Under the pieces are notes generated by a model, which made no database searches, was not told the DNA's origin, and saw only the letters and a program-made list of their open reading frames with translations. The position numbers and the translations under genes were made by a program. From NCBI GenBank assembly GCA_013697705.1, contig JACCWJ010000046.1, positions 1-57,649 on the forward strand: 57,649 nucleotides of DNA, written 5' to 3'. The stretch is from Gammaproteobacteria bacterium. GTDB taxonomy: Bacteria; Pseudomonadota; Gammaproteobacteria; UBA6002. Positions 1 to 9,400 of the stretch are shown here, one piece after another (the first letter of the stretch is position 1; each line of letters opens with the position of its first letter).

Positions 1-110
1 GGATCAATGCCCGATGCTGGATCCCGCGATCAAGTCGCGGGACGACGGGAAGGAGTGTCGCGGGACGACGGGAAGCCGAGCCAGAACGACGGGAAAGCGC
101 AGAATGTCGT
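1..110. repeat. Tandem GC-rich repeat cluster with hairpin
   Basis: The core CGCGGGACGACGGGAA occurs at about 36-52 and again at about 59-75, and a shorter AACGACGGGAA follows at about 85, giving a degenerate period of roughly 23-26 bp. The first part also forms a hairpin, CCCGCG-atcaagt-CGCGGG. GC content is far above that of the surrounding DNA. Similar GC-rich palindromic intergenic repeats are known from several intracellular bacteria; assignment to a named family is inference. Bases 111-227 hold no gene that I can see. Confidence 0.6.
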
Positions 111-227
111 GGAAGAGTTGAAGGTTAGTAGAACGTACTAACGTAGGTAGCTTTCTATAAATTTTCGTGGAAATCCAGCCCTGGAGGACATTCGCAGCTA
201 AATCTAAAGAGGAAAAAGTAACATAAA

Positions 228-1178
228 CTAACGTATAAAACGCATCGTCAGGGGATATCGGAAAGGTTTGCCATTCGCGGTTTCAATGCTGGCCATTACC
301 ATCGCAATGATATGGAAGACAGCTATTACCGGTAACAAAAACAATCCAATTACAATCAGCATTAAAACTAACGCAATTATGTAATAAATAGTGATGGATA
401 GCTGAAAGTTCACGGCTTCTTTGCCTTGTTCATCAACATAGGGCATTTTTTCACGTTTCATAGCCCAGACTACTAGGGGCGCGATAAGATTCCCAAAGGG
501 AAAAATAAATCCGGCGAATCCACAAAGATGGCACACCATGGCCCACGTAGTTTCTTGGGTCGTGGGGGCCTGCTGAGTGAGAGTGGGCGTAGGTTTTTGT
601 TCGTCTGTTTTCATAGTTTTTTGTGCATTCATGCGTTTAATTAATATTATTATAGCTGATAAGAGGGCGCTCGCAATGCCTAGGCCTGTAAAGAAGAAAC
701 TGGCTGCTAAGGCAGCTAACACTTTGAGTAGGCTGGGTTGGCGTAAATATATCCTATAACGAGGAACATTGTCGGGCATCAGCGCGGTGACTTGGTATGT
801 GCCTGCGTTGGTAAAGCTGAGGCTTCCTAGGGAATAATGAGCAGAATTATTTTGCGTATTGCTCCACCCTATCGTAGGTTTGAATAAGAAGGATTCATGA
901 GTCTTCGTATCGGTAAACGTTATCTGGGTAACACCGAGATTTTTTAGTTTCTGAATATTCTTCGGCGCTTTTGATTCAACCCATAATGTGTATTGTCCCG
1001 GTGTGGGGATAAAGAGCTGAGATGTGCCGGGGACATAAAAAGTAATGGTATGAACCGCTGCACTGAAAATCGAATAGAGTAAATACGCACTAATTATTGG
1101 ACCCAACAAAAATAAAAATAGAGATAACCCATACCATTTTCTTGTGGGGATTATCTTTTTTGAGGCATTATTAGTCAT
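228..1178 (-). CDS. DUF4870-like membrane protein
   Basis: Membrane protein of about 316 residues. One hydrophobic segment lies near the N-terminus, followed by an extracytoplasmic-looking beta-rich region of about 120 residues, a second membrane segment near residues 145-175, a Thr/Gln-rich linker, and a C-terminal domain with three helices. The C-terminal domain resembles DUF4870: it opens with AMVCHLCGFAGFIFPFGN, has the VDEQGKEAVNFQLS signature after the first helix, and ends in a hydrophobic hairpin. DUF4870 has no firm biochemical role. I prefer the start at 1178 (MTNNASKK) because a start at 1238 would run into the divergent neighbour. The fusion of an extra N-terminal domain to DUF4870 is unusual in length. 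Confidence 0.7.
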   Translation of the reverse strand: MTNNASKKIIPTRKWYGLSLFLFLLGPIISAYLLYSIFSAAVHTITFYVPGTSQLFIPTPGQYTLWVESKAPKNIQKLKNLGVTQITFTDTKTHESFLFKPTIGWSNTQNNSAHYSLGSLSFTNAGTYQVTALMPDNVPRYRIYLRQPSLLKVLAALAASFFFTGLGIASALLSAIIILIKRMNAQKTMKTDEQKPTPTLTQQAPTTQETTWAMVCHLCGFAGFIFPFGNLIAPLVVWAMKREKMPYVDEQGKEAVNFQLSITIYYIIALVLMLIVIGLFLLPVIAVFHIIAMVMASIETANGKPFRYPLTMRFIR

Positions 1179-1205
1179 ATATTTTCTCAGCGTTAATTGG
1201 ATTAT

Positions 1206-1706
1206 ATGATAATAAAGATTTTTGCCCAAACTCAACAACTTCTTCTGTTGAACGATGAAAAAACAATTCGCTCCTATACCGTCTCCACGGCCAAAAGAGG
1301 CTTAGGTGAAATTCGGGGAAGTGAAATGACACCGCGTGGTTGGCATAGGGTACGCGCTAAAATTGGCACATCCGCCCCTATCAATACAGTATTTGTCAGG
1401 CGGCGGCCAACGGGGGAGATTTATTCTCCTCCTCTTGCAACTCAACAGCCAGGAAGGGATTGGATTTTGACGCGTATTCTTTGGTTGGGAGGGCTGGAGC
1501 CGGGTGTTAATCGTTTTGGAAACGTAGATACGTTAAAACGCTTTATCTATATTCATGGCTGCCCAGATGAAGAAGGTTTGGGTGTTCCTTTGTCACATGG
1601 GTGTATACGTATGAGCAATAGCGGGATTCTTGAATTATTTGATTTAATACCTGTCGGGACACGTGTTTTGATTACTGAAGAAGATCATGCTATAAATAAA
1701 TCTTAA
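1206..1706 (+). CDS. L,D-transpeptidase (YkuD domain), no signal peptide
   Basis: A protein of 166 residues that is almost entirely one YkuD catalytic domain. The signature is seen as IYIHGCPDEEGLG followed by PLSHGCIRM, giving the conserved His and the catalytic Cys of the SHGC motif. The family joins or swaps peptides in peptidoglycan at meso-diaminopimelate (3-3 crosslinks, lipoprotein attachment) through an acyl-enzyme on this Cys. No signal peptide or membrane helix is visible, so export is unexplained; some family members are likewise annotated without one. The ATG at 1206 is preferred over an in-frame TTG at 1197. Neither has a strong ribosome binding site. The divergent gene starts only 27 bp away. 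Confidence 0.8.
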   Translation: MIIKIFAQTQQLLLLNDEKTIRSYTVSTAKRGLGEIRGSEMTPRGWHRVRAKIGTSAPINTVFVRRRPTGEIYSPPLATQQPGRDWILTRILWLGGLEPGVNRFGNVDTLKRFIYIHGCPDEEGLGVPLSHGCIRMSNSGILELFDLIPVGTRVLITEEDHAINKS

Positions 1707-1729
1707 TCGAATTCAAATAAAGGATAAGT

Positions 1730-2335
1730 ATGGAGCGTGCTGAGGATATAATCAAATTCTGGTTTGGCAAAGTAGAAGAATCTGCGTTTCCTACCGCTAA
1801 TCGGACGCACATCTGGTTTGGCCATGATGCCGCTGTGGATGACGAGATCCGATCTAAATTTTCATATGACTTAGAAAAAGCAGTGTTGGGTGAATATTCC
1901 GATTGGGAAAAAAATTCACGGTCTTCGTTAGCGTTGATTATTTTATTTGATCAATTTTCTCGCCATATTTATCGTGATACCCCATTAGCCTTTGCACAAG
2001 ATCACCGCGCCCTTGATCTATGTTTGCATGGTATAGAAAGACAATACGATCATTTGATTAGCTTAATTGAGAGAGCATTTTTTTATTTCCCCTTAATGCA
2101 TTCCGAAAATGTTGAAATTCAAGCGACTTCTATCCGTGCTTATAAAATTCTTTTAGATTTATCTTTCCCAGAGGCAAAAGGAATCTTTGAGAATTTTCTG
2201 GACCATTCCTTACAACATTTTGATATAGTAAAGCGTTTTGGTCGCTTCCCCGATCGAAACCAAGCGCTAGGACGCATCTCTACAGAAGAAGAAATCAAAT
2301 ATTTAGAAAAAGAATATTTACAAGGTGATAAATGA
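1730..2335 (+). CDS. DUF924 family protein
   Basis: A 201-residue soluble protein matching DUF924. It opens with IIKFWFG, has the conserved block SSLALIILFDQFSRHIYRDTPLAFAQD near residues 63-89, and is mostly helical, as expected for this TPR-like fold. No biochemical function is established for the family. A good ribosome binding site (AAGGAT) precedes the ATG. The stop codon overlaps the start of the next gene by four bases, so it is very probably co-transcribed and translationally coupled with the DUF1820 gene and nagZ. Confidence 0.85.
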   Translation: MERAEDIIKFWFGKVEESAFPTANRTHIWFGHDAAVDDEIRSKFSYDLEKAVLGEYSDWEKNSRSSLALIILFDQFSRHIYRDTPLAFAQDHRALDLCLHGIERQYDHLISLIERAFFYFPLMHSENVEIQATSIRAYKILLDLSFPEAKGIFENFLDHSLQHFDIVKRFGRFPDRNQALGRISTEEEIKYLEKEYLQGDK

Positions 2336-2673
2336 CAGAGGCCAAGCCAATTTATAAAGTGATATTTATTAATCAAAACAATGTTTATGAGATTTATGCA
2401 AAGAATGTTGCTCAAAGCAATCTTCTAGGCTTTATCGAAGTGGAAGAGCTTATATTTGGAGAAAAAAGCTCAGTTGTCGTTGACCCCGGTGAAGAGCGCT
2501 TGAAAAGTGAGTTCACCAGTGTGAAGCGAAGCTATATCCCAATACATTCTATTATACGTATAGATGAAGTAATTAAGGAGGGTGTAGCAAAAGTAAAAGA
2601 TTTGGGTGATAAAGCCAATAATATAACTCCCTTTCCCACAGGTATTTACCCCGCGCCAAAAGAACGTTTATAG
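2332..2673 (+). CDS. DUF1820 family protein
   Basis: A 113-residue soluble protein. The opening PIYKVIFINQNNVYEIYAKN, the middle IEVEELIFGEKSS and the later SYIPIHSIIRIDEV are typical of DUF1820, a small family found mainly in gammaproteobacteria and without assigned function. It overlaps the preceding DUF924 gene by four bases and lies eight bases before nagZ, so the three form one transcription unit. Confidence 0.85.
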   Translation: MTEAKPIYKVIFINQNNVYEIYAKNVAQSNLLGFIEVEELIFGEKSSVVVDPGEERLKSEFTSVKRSYIPIHSIIRIDEVIKEGVAKVKDLGDKANNITPFPTGIYPAPKERL

Positions 2674-2681
2674 GAAAAAAA

Positions 2682-3647
2682 ATGACATTAGGGCATGTCA
2701 TGCTTGATTTGACGAGCTTTGAGTTAAATCAGCTTGAAAAAGAACTATTGCGGCATCCTCAAGTAGGCGGCGTTATCCTATTTACTCGCAACTTCGAATC
2801 TAAGAAACAACTACGCTATCTCATCAAAGACATTCGCAAAATAAACCCAGAATGTCTCATAGCAGTGGATCAAGAAGGGGGGCGGGTTCAGCGATTTCGA
2901 GACGATTTTATACCCCTGCCGGCGTTTAAAAGTTATGGTGATCTCTATGAGAAAAATACCAGTGAGGCAATGACACTTGCCGAAAAAATGGCATATGCGA
3001 TGGCCTGTGAATTACTTGAGCTGGGGATAGATTTGAGTTTCACGCCGGTTCTCGATTTGGCATATGGTGAAAGTGAAGTCATTGGTGATCGTAGTTTCCA
3101 TGCTCACCTTGATATCGTCACGCGCCTTGGAAGAGTTTTTATTAAAGGTATGCATCGAGCTGGCATGCCCGCCACCGGCAAGCATTTTCCTGGTCACGGC
3201 TATGTTAAGGCAGATTCTCATGTGACCTTGCCCATTGACAAACGAAGTTTGGATACGCTTTGGGAGCAAGACATGCAACCCTTTAGGGCTTTAAATACTC
3301 AGCTAGATGCAGTTATGCCAGCCCATATTCTTTATGAAGATATCGATAATCATCCACCCTGTTTTTCACGTTTTTGGCTACAAGAGATGTTAAGATCGAA
3401 ATTAAATTTTTCAGGTGTCATATTTAGTGATGACTTAAGCATGGGGGGAGCGCACTATATTGCAGATTATGTTCAAAGAGCCCACAGTGCATTTGAGGCA
3501 GGCTGCGATATGATTCTAATCTGTAACCATCAAGATCAAGCAATCCGAGTGTTAGATGAGGTGGAATTATACCAAAATCCCTTATCTGCCAACCGCTTGC
3601 ACCAATTTAGAAAAAAAGAAAAATTACGTGGAGAGATTTGTGATTAA
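2682..3647 (+). CDS. nagZ: Beta-N-acetylhexosaminidase NagZ
   Basis: A 321-residue family 3 glycoside hydrolase. NagZ removes N-acetylglucosamine from GlcNAc-anhydromuropeptides in the cytoplasm during peptidoglycan recycling. Visible marks are AVDQEGGRVQRF (about residues 66-77), the flexible-loop motif KHFPGHG with the catalytic His, and FSDDLSMGG carrying the nucleophilic Asp. There is no signal peptide, as expected. The length is close to the usual 330-340. The gene overlaps the following phosphoribosyltransferase by eight bases, a nagZ-hpt pairing seen in other gammaproteobacteria. Confidence 0.95.
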   Translation: MTLGHVMLDLTSFELNQLEKELLRHPQVGGVILFTRNFESKKQLRYLIKDIRKINPECLIAVDQEGGRVQRFRDDFIPLPAFKSYGDLYEKNTSEAMTLAEKMAYAMACELLELGIDLSFTPVLDLAYGESEVIGDRSFHAHLDIVTRLGRVFIKGMHRAGMPATGKHFPGHGYVKADSHVTLPIDKRSLDTLWEQDMQPFRALNTQLDAVMPAHILYEDIDNHPPCFSRFWLQEMLRSKLNFSGVIFSDDLSMGGAHYIADYVQRAHSAFEAGCDMILICNHQDQAIRVLDEVELYQNPLSANRLHQFRKKEKLRGEICD

Positions 3648-4206
3648 AATTCCTCAAGATATTCAATCAATACTTGAAAAGGCCACCTGCATCTATTCTA
3701 AACAAGAAGTTGAACATGCTTTAGATCGAATGGCGTTATTAATTACTGAAGAAGTCTCTGACTTATTCCCCATTTTTCTTTGTGTAGTTGTGGGCGGCAT
3801 GATTCCTTTGGGAAGCTTGCTGATGAGAATGATTTTTCCTTTAGAGATAAATTATATTCACGCTACCCGCTATCAAGGTAACACGTCGGGAGGCGAGATT
3901 GCCTGGAAAGCAAAACCCACTTGTCCTCTTGCAGACAGAACAGTCGTGATTGTCGATGATATTCTTGATAGCGGCAAAACGTTGTCAGCGATCATTAAGT
4001 TTTGTGAAGATCAAGGCGCGAAGCAAGTATTAACCTCTGTCATTGTAGATAAGCATCATGCTAGAGAAGAAGGTGGTCTAGCTCAGGCAGACTTTACTGG
4101 TTTGACAGTGGATGGTGACCATTATGTCTTTGGATACGGTATGGATTATCGCGGCTATCTTAGAAATGCCCCGGGAATTTTTGCTATAGCGCCGGAGCAT
4201 CGTTGA
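3640..4206 (+). CDS. hpt: Hypoxanthine-guanine phosphoribosyltransferase
   Basis: A 188-residue type I phosphoribosyltransferase. It converts hypoxanthine or guanine plus PRPP to IMP or GMP in purine salvage. The PRPP-binding loop is seen as VVIVDDILDSGKT, and the pyrophosphate-loop region as VVGGMIPLG. A GTG start at 3640 is chosen because it has a GGAG ribosome binding site seven bases upstream and begins IKIPQDIQ; the upstream in-frame ATG at 3556 would overlap nagZ by 92 bases. Substrate preference is inferred from the family and the position next to nagZ. Confidence 0.85.
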   Translation: MIKIPQDIQSILEKATCIYSKQEVEHALDRMALLITEEVSDLFPIFLCVVVGGMIPLGSLLMRMIFPLEINYIHATRYQGNTSGGEIAWKAKPTCPLADRTVVIVDDILDSGKTLSAIIKFCEDQGAKQVLTSVIVDKHHAREEGGLAQADFTGLTVDGDHYVFGYGMDYRGYLRNAPGIFAIAPEHR

Positions 4207-4274
4207 ATTTCTCTATTGTAGCTATACAACTCTTTTAGAACACGGCAACAACGTCATATTTGTTGAACCGTTGC

Positions 4275-6461
4275 CTACTCGCTTAAATCTCTTCCATAAA
4301 ACCCCTTCAGTTTATTTAACAGTAAACTGAAGGTCGGGTTCTGGCTCTCTTCATTTTGGAAAAAAATCTGCCACTGTTTTGTTTCAAGATTTACTAGCAC
4401 AAAATTGGGCATGGTAGGTGAAAGTTTATAACAAAACATTTGGCTAATTTTGCCTTGGTTTTTTGTTGCCGGAAAAAAATAATAACAATTTTTAAGCTCT
4501 GGTGAATCAGAGGGTATGACCTCGGTTTGCAGTCTATTTTTACCAGGGAAGTGAACGAGTAACCATTTGCCTTCGATAATCCCGCGTTGTTTTTCTGAAA
4601 GTAATGGAGCAATAGCAGTATCGCGTAACACCAATTGTTGGGTAGTTAAGTCTATGTCATATAAATTAGCATATTTATTGATCAAACGGGAAAATGTTGA
4701 AGCGCCTCTGTGCGCAGTTATATCAATGAGAGGAATATCAATTTCTGATTCCAAAAAGAGAGGTCGATCGAAATTTTTTAACTGACTCCCGCCCATCATA
4801 ATAGGTCTTAAGCTAACCCCATCAAATGGGATTTTTGGCGTTATGCCTAGCAGATCAAACAAAGTAGGAGCGACATCTATTAAGGCAACGCGTTGAGTAA
4901 TCGTTTGAGGATTAATCCCAGTACTAGAGCGAAATGCTAACGTCGTTTGTAATTGCGTCATGCTGAGGAGATCGGTGCCATGACCTGAAGAAGTATCCAT
5001 CCCTATCAGCGCAGAGCCAGGTGTGAATTTCATATAAGGAAATCGTGTAATAGTAGCGAGTCGAGGTGTGGGACCTCTATAATTTTGTTCTTCAGTTATT
5101 CTGTCTCCGGGCAGACCTAGGGAATCGCCATGATCAGAAAGAGTAATGATGATACTATTTTGTAGCAGACCTCTTTTTTTGAGAAGCGTCAAAAGCTCGC
5201 CAAATTGATTGTCTAGTTGTATCACAGAATCTTCGTATCGTTCTGCTAAGGATTCAAAGTTGGGCTGTTTTGCCCATACATAAGGCCAATGTGCTACGGT
5301 CAACGCGGCTATAAACAAAACAGGTTTTCCTGGCGATTTATTGATAAGTCGATTATCCACTAAATTAATAAATGATCCGGGAAGGTAGGTGAAGTATGAA
5401 TTACGATTCGCATAATTATAGGGAAATAATATTTCTCCTATGACGGTGTTCATTAACAGGTTAGAAAGAGGAGTGTCGTTCACCAACGAAAAAATAAAAT
5501 CATAAATTCCTGATTGTGCTGCAATGACTTGATCAAATCCAAAATCTGCATTTATGTTAACGAACTGCCTTCCATCTGCAGCAAAGATAGTTTGATAACC
5601 TTGAGATTTCAAAACCCTACTTAAACTATTTTCTAATTTTAAGTAATGCTGAGGGATAAGATTAAATCTTGCGCCATTATTTTTGGGATACGCACCCGTC
5701 AAAATTGAAACCAAACCTGGGGTTGATCTTCCTAACAATGTTAATGAGTTGGAAAAAAAAGCCGCATTATCGATAAAATTTTTGACGTGAATTGATCGGT
5801 CACTTTGTTTAGCATAATCAGGGCGGAGCGAGTCAGTGATAATAAGAATAATATTTGGAGATTGCGTAGTTGGAAAAAAATAAATAGCTGCATAATGTTT
5901 ATACAGAAAGAGCGAGCTCCAACCTAAGAAAAAAACGACGAGGGTTATGATGCTCCCCCTGGGCTTACTCACTATTATTCTAAATAACACGAGGCCTACA
6001 ATAATAAGGAGGAGGGAGGTCGTCACAATCAATGCCGCTAAATAAATAGGCGAGTGATGTGGTAGCTTCATTGAAAAATATGAATAAGGAAAGAGATATC
6101 CATTCCACAAATAAATGCTTGTTTGACAAAGCAGCCACAACAAAATGCCTACCAAAAAAAGATTCCTCTCAAACACGTGAGAAGTTTTGACGAGCTCCTT
6201 AGCCAGCCAGTAAATAATAATAACTAGGAATGTTTGGATAAATATATGCGCTAATACATAAGCAATGAGTGGTTTCCAGAGTGAAAAATTGCTGCCGAGT
6301 TTGTGCAGAAAGATCGTAAGAAATCCTGCCATCTTATTGGTATATGCTGTATCAAGAGGCAATTTAAGCGACAAAAAATAGAATTGTAATAATAGTATCA
6401 GCAGGGTGAGAAAACAAAACACCCCTTTTAGAAGTGTCCAGGATCGTTTTTGTAATAGCAT
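4275..6461 (-). CDS. Membrane-anchored sulfatase-like hydrolase/transferase
   Basis: A 728-residue protein with five predicted N-terminal membrane helices (about 11-31, 66-90, 101-120, 139-163, 172-190) followed by a periplasmic domain of the alkaline phosphatase/sulfatase superfamily. The metal-binding start is ILIITDSLRPDY with D210; a second metal motif is LSDHGDSLG near 450. At the nucleophile position the sequence is GRSTPGLVSILTG, with Ser246 in place of the sulfatase Cys and Leu in place of the Arg of the C/S-x-P-x-R motif. It is therefore unlikely to be a formylglycine sulfatase and could be a phosphoethanolamine- or phosphoglycerol-type transferase. It follows mfd by 12 bp. The substrate is unknown. 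Confidence 0.75.
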   Translation of the reverse strand: MLLQKRSWTLLKGVFCFLTLLILLLQFYFLSLKLPLDTAYTNKMAGFLTIFLHKLGSNFSLWKPLIAYVLAHIFIQTFLVIIIYWLAKELVKTSHVFERNLFLVGILLWLLCQTSIYLWNGYLFPYSYFSMKLPHHSPIYLAALIVTTSLLLIIVGLVLFRIIVSKPRGSIITLVVFFLGWSSLFLYKHYAAIYFFPTTQSPNIILIITDSLRPDYAKQSDRSIHVKNFIDNAAFFSNSLTLLGRSTPGLVSILTGAYPKNNGARFNLIPQHYLKLENSLSRVLKSQGYQTIFAADGRQFVNINADFGFDQVIAAQSGIYDFIFSLVNDTPLSNLLMNTVIGEILFPYNYANRNSYFTYLPGSFINLVDNRLINKSPGKPVLFIAALTVAHWPYVWAKQPNFESLAERYEDSVIQLDNQFGELLTLLKKRGLLQNSIIITLSDHGDSLGLPGDRITEEQNYRGPTPRLATITRFPYMKFTPGSALIGMDTSSGHGTDLLSMTQLQTTLAFRSSTGINPQTITQRVALIDVAPTLFDLLGITPKIPFDGVSLRPIMMGGSQLKNFDRPLFLESEIDIPLIDITAHRGASTFSRLINKYANLYDIDLTTQQLVLRDTAIAPLLSEKQRGIIEGKWLLVHFPGKNRLQTEVIPSDSPELKNCYYFFPATKNQGKISQMFCYKLSPTMPNFVLVNLETKQWQIFFQNEESQNPTFSLLLNKLKGFYGRDLSE

Positions 6462-6473
6462 GCCCCTTCCTTA

Positions 6474-9400
6474 CTATTTCGGCGTGAGAAGTTTTATAAG
6501 GTCGGTTACCATTTTTAATTTGTTGGCAGCGGTATTTTCATTTAAGGCGAACTTTAAGCCTTTGGATCCTACAAATTGATATCGTTTGGGTTCTGTTTGA
6601 ATAAGTTTCAGAAGGGCGGGTAAGTTGATGTTTGGGTGGCTGGTGAATTCCATTTTACCCTGCGAGGCACCCATTTCAATCTTAGCGATGCCAAGTGGAA
6701 TAGCGTCTAGTTTAATTTGTGTAACAGCAAATAAGTTTTTTATGGGCTCAGGAAAGAGTCCGAATCTATCCACCATTTCCACTTGTATTTGATGCAATGC
6801 AGCATAATTTTTTGCACTCGAAATACGTTTGTAGAAACTGAGTCTAATATGGACGTCAGGTAAATAATTTTCAGGTATCAATGCGGTAATCTTTAAATCG
6901 ATTTCAGGTCCCATTTCCAAGGGTTCATCTTGTGAGGGCTCTTTGCCCTCTTTTAACGATTGAACTGCATGATCTAACATTTCGGAATAGAGATGGAAGC
7001 CAACCTCTTCAATGAAACCACTTTGGTCTTCTCCTAAAATCTCACCTGATCCGCGTATTTCTAAATCGTAGGTGGCCAACATAAACCCTGCGCCTAAATC
7101 CTCAAGGGATTCTATCGCTTCAAGGCGTTTAATCGCATCTTTAGTAATTGTTTTCACGGGAGGAGTAAGCATATAAGCATAGGCTTGATGATGAGAGCGT
7201 CCCACTCTGCCCCGCAATTGATGTAACTGAGCTAAACCAAAGTGATTGGCTTTGTTTATAACAATGGTATTAGCCGTAGGAATATCGATGCCTGATTCAA
7301 TGATGGTTGTACTTACCAAAACATTAAAACGTGCATGATAAAAATCTGACATCACTTTTTCTAAAGATCGTTCCGTCATTTGGCCATGAGCAAAATTAAT
7401 GCGTGCTTCCGGCAACAGTTGCTCTAGTTTTTCACACGTTTGTTGAATAGTCTGTACATCATTATGTAAGAAATAAACTTGTCCTCCTCGCAAGATCTCG
7501 CGTAAGACAGCTTCTCGCACAATTGCAGGATTATATTCTCTAACAAATGTTTTTATTGAGAGGCGTTTAGCGGGAGGAGTGGCGATAATGGACAGGTCCC
7601 GAACCCCTGTTAAAGACATGTTTAATGTGCGTGGGATCGGCGTTGCGGTAAGGGTTAAGATATCAACTTCAGCTTTAATCGCCTTTATTTTTTCTTTTTG
7701 ATGGACACCAAAACGATGCTCTTCGTCTATGATTAATAAACCTAATGATTGAAACTTTATATCTGCTTGTAATAATTTATGGGTACCTATGAGAATATCA
7801 ACTTTTCCCCCGGTCACTTCCTTAACAATTTGTTCTTGTTCTTTTTTAGTTTGAAATCGCGATATTACCGCGATTTTAATAGGCCAGTTAGCAAATCGAT
7901 CTTGAAAGTTTTGATAATGTTGTTGAGCCAGTAAGGTGGTGGGTACGAGGACTGCTATTTGAACATTATCTTGGGTCGCTAAGAATGCGGCACGCATTGC
8001 GACTTCAGTTTTACCAAACCCTACATCACCACAAATCAGCCGGTCCATTGGGCGCGGTGAAGTCATGTCATTAATTACTTCATCAATTGCCTTTAGCTGA
8101 TCAGGGGTTGCTTCGAAAGGGAATTCTGCGGCGAAGGTAAAATAATCGTGATTTGGTTTAGAGAATTCATGGCCCCGTTTGGCGAGACGTTTAGCATAAA
8201 TGTCCAACAGTTCGGCAGCAACATCACGAATTTTTTCCGCTGTTTTTTGTTTTATCTTTTCCCATTTTTTAGAGCCAAGTTGATAAATTGGTGCATGTTC
8301 ATCTTCTCGGCCTGTATACCTCGCAATATAATGCAGGGATGAAATAGGCACATATAACTTATCTCCTCCAGCATATTCAATCGTTAAAAACTCCGCTTCG
8401 AATCCGTCAGTGTTAATGAGCTGTAGGCCAATATACCTGCCTACTCCATGATTAAGATGAACGACCGGCGCGCCGATTTTTAATTCGGTTAAATTTTTTA
8501 TTACATTTTCTGGGTCATGTCCGCTGCGGGTGCGAAGTCGGCGTTGCATCACTTGCTGCCCAAATAGTTGAGCTTCGGTAATTAACGAAATTTCAGGATG
8601 GTGCAATGTCATGCCATTATCTAATGCAGAGATGGTCATTCCAATTTTAATATCTGATTCCAGGAATTCTTTCCAGCTGGGAATGAGGGTGGGTCTTATT
8701 CCAATTTCTTCGAGTAAATTCAAAATCGATTCTCGTCGCCCCAATGTTTCGGCGCAAAATAAAATTCTGTTTTCTGCCTTCTCTAAATAATTGCTAACCG
8801 CTTGTAGAGGTTGTTCGGCTTTACTAATGATTTTTAAATCAACAGGGGGGGAGGTATTAAAATTGCGAGCATTCCCGCGTTCTGGTAAAGGATCTTCTTG
8901 TACCACTATCTGTGCAAACGCTTTTAATTTACCAAAAACTTCATTAACTTGCAGGACAATCTCTTGCGGCGCTAGGATGGGTTTTTGGACATCATATCGG
9001 AGTTGTTCATATCGTTCTGAAACTTCATGCCAAAACTGATTGGCCTTACTTTCGATATCTCCTATTTGTACAATAACGGTATTGGGCGAAAAATAATCGA
9101 ATAAGGTATGAGTTTTATCAAAAAATAGAGGTAAATAATATTCAATGCCCGTAGCATACTGTCCTTTAGTCACACTCTCATAGATGGGACAGTGTGCCGG
9201 GTTGCCCGAAAACATATTACGCCATGATTGTCTAAATTGGGTAATAGCCGCTTCTGTCAGAGGAAATTCTCTCGCAGGCAATAGCCTTATTTCATCAATG
9301 ACTTCAAGAGATCGCTGCGTTTCTATTTCAAAAATTCGAATGCTATCCACTTCTTCATCGAATAGATCGAGACGGTAAGGCTGAGTACTGCCCATGGGAA

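Noticed and set aside
3556-3639. Longer start for the phosphoribosyltransferase
   Set aside because: It would overlap the conserved end of nagZ, and the GTG at 3640 has a better ribosome binding site.
4207-4274. Terminator between hpt and the sulfatase-like gene
   Set aside because: CAACAA and TTGTTG can pair, but the stem is short and has no T-run, so support is too weak.
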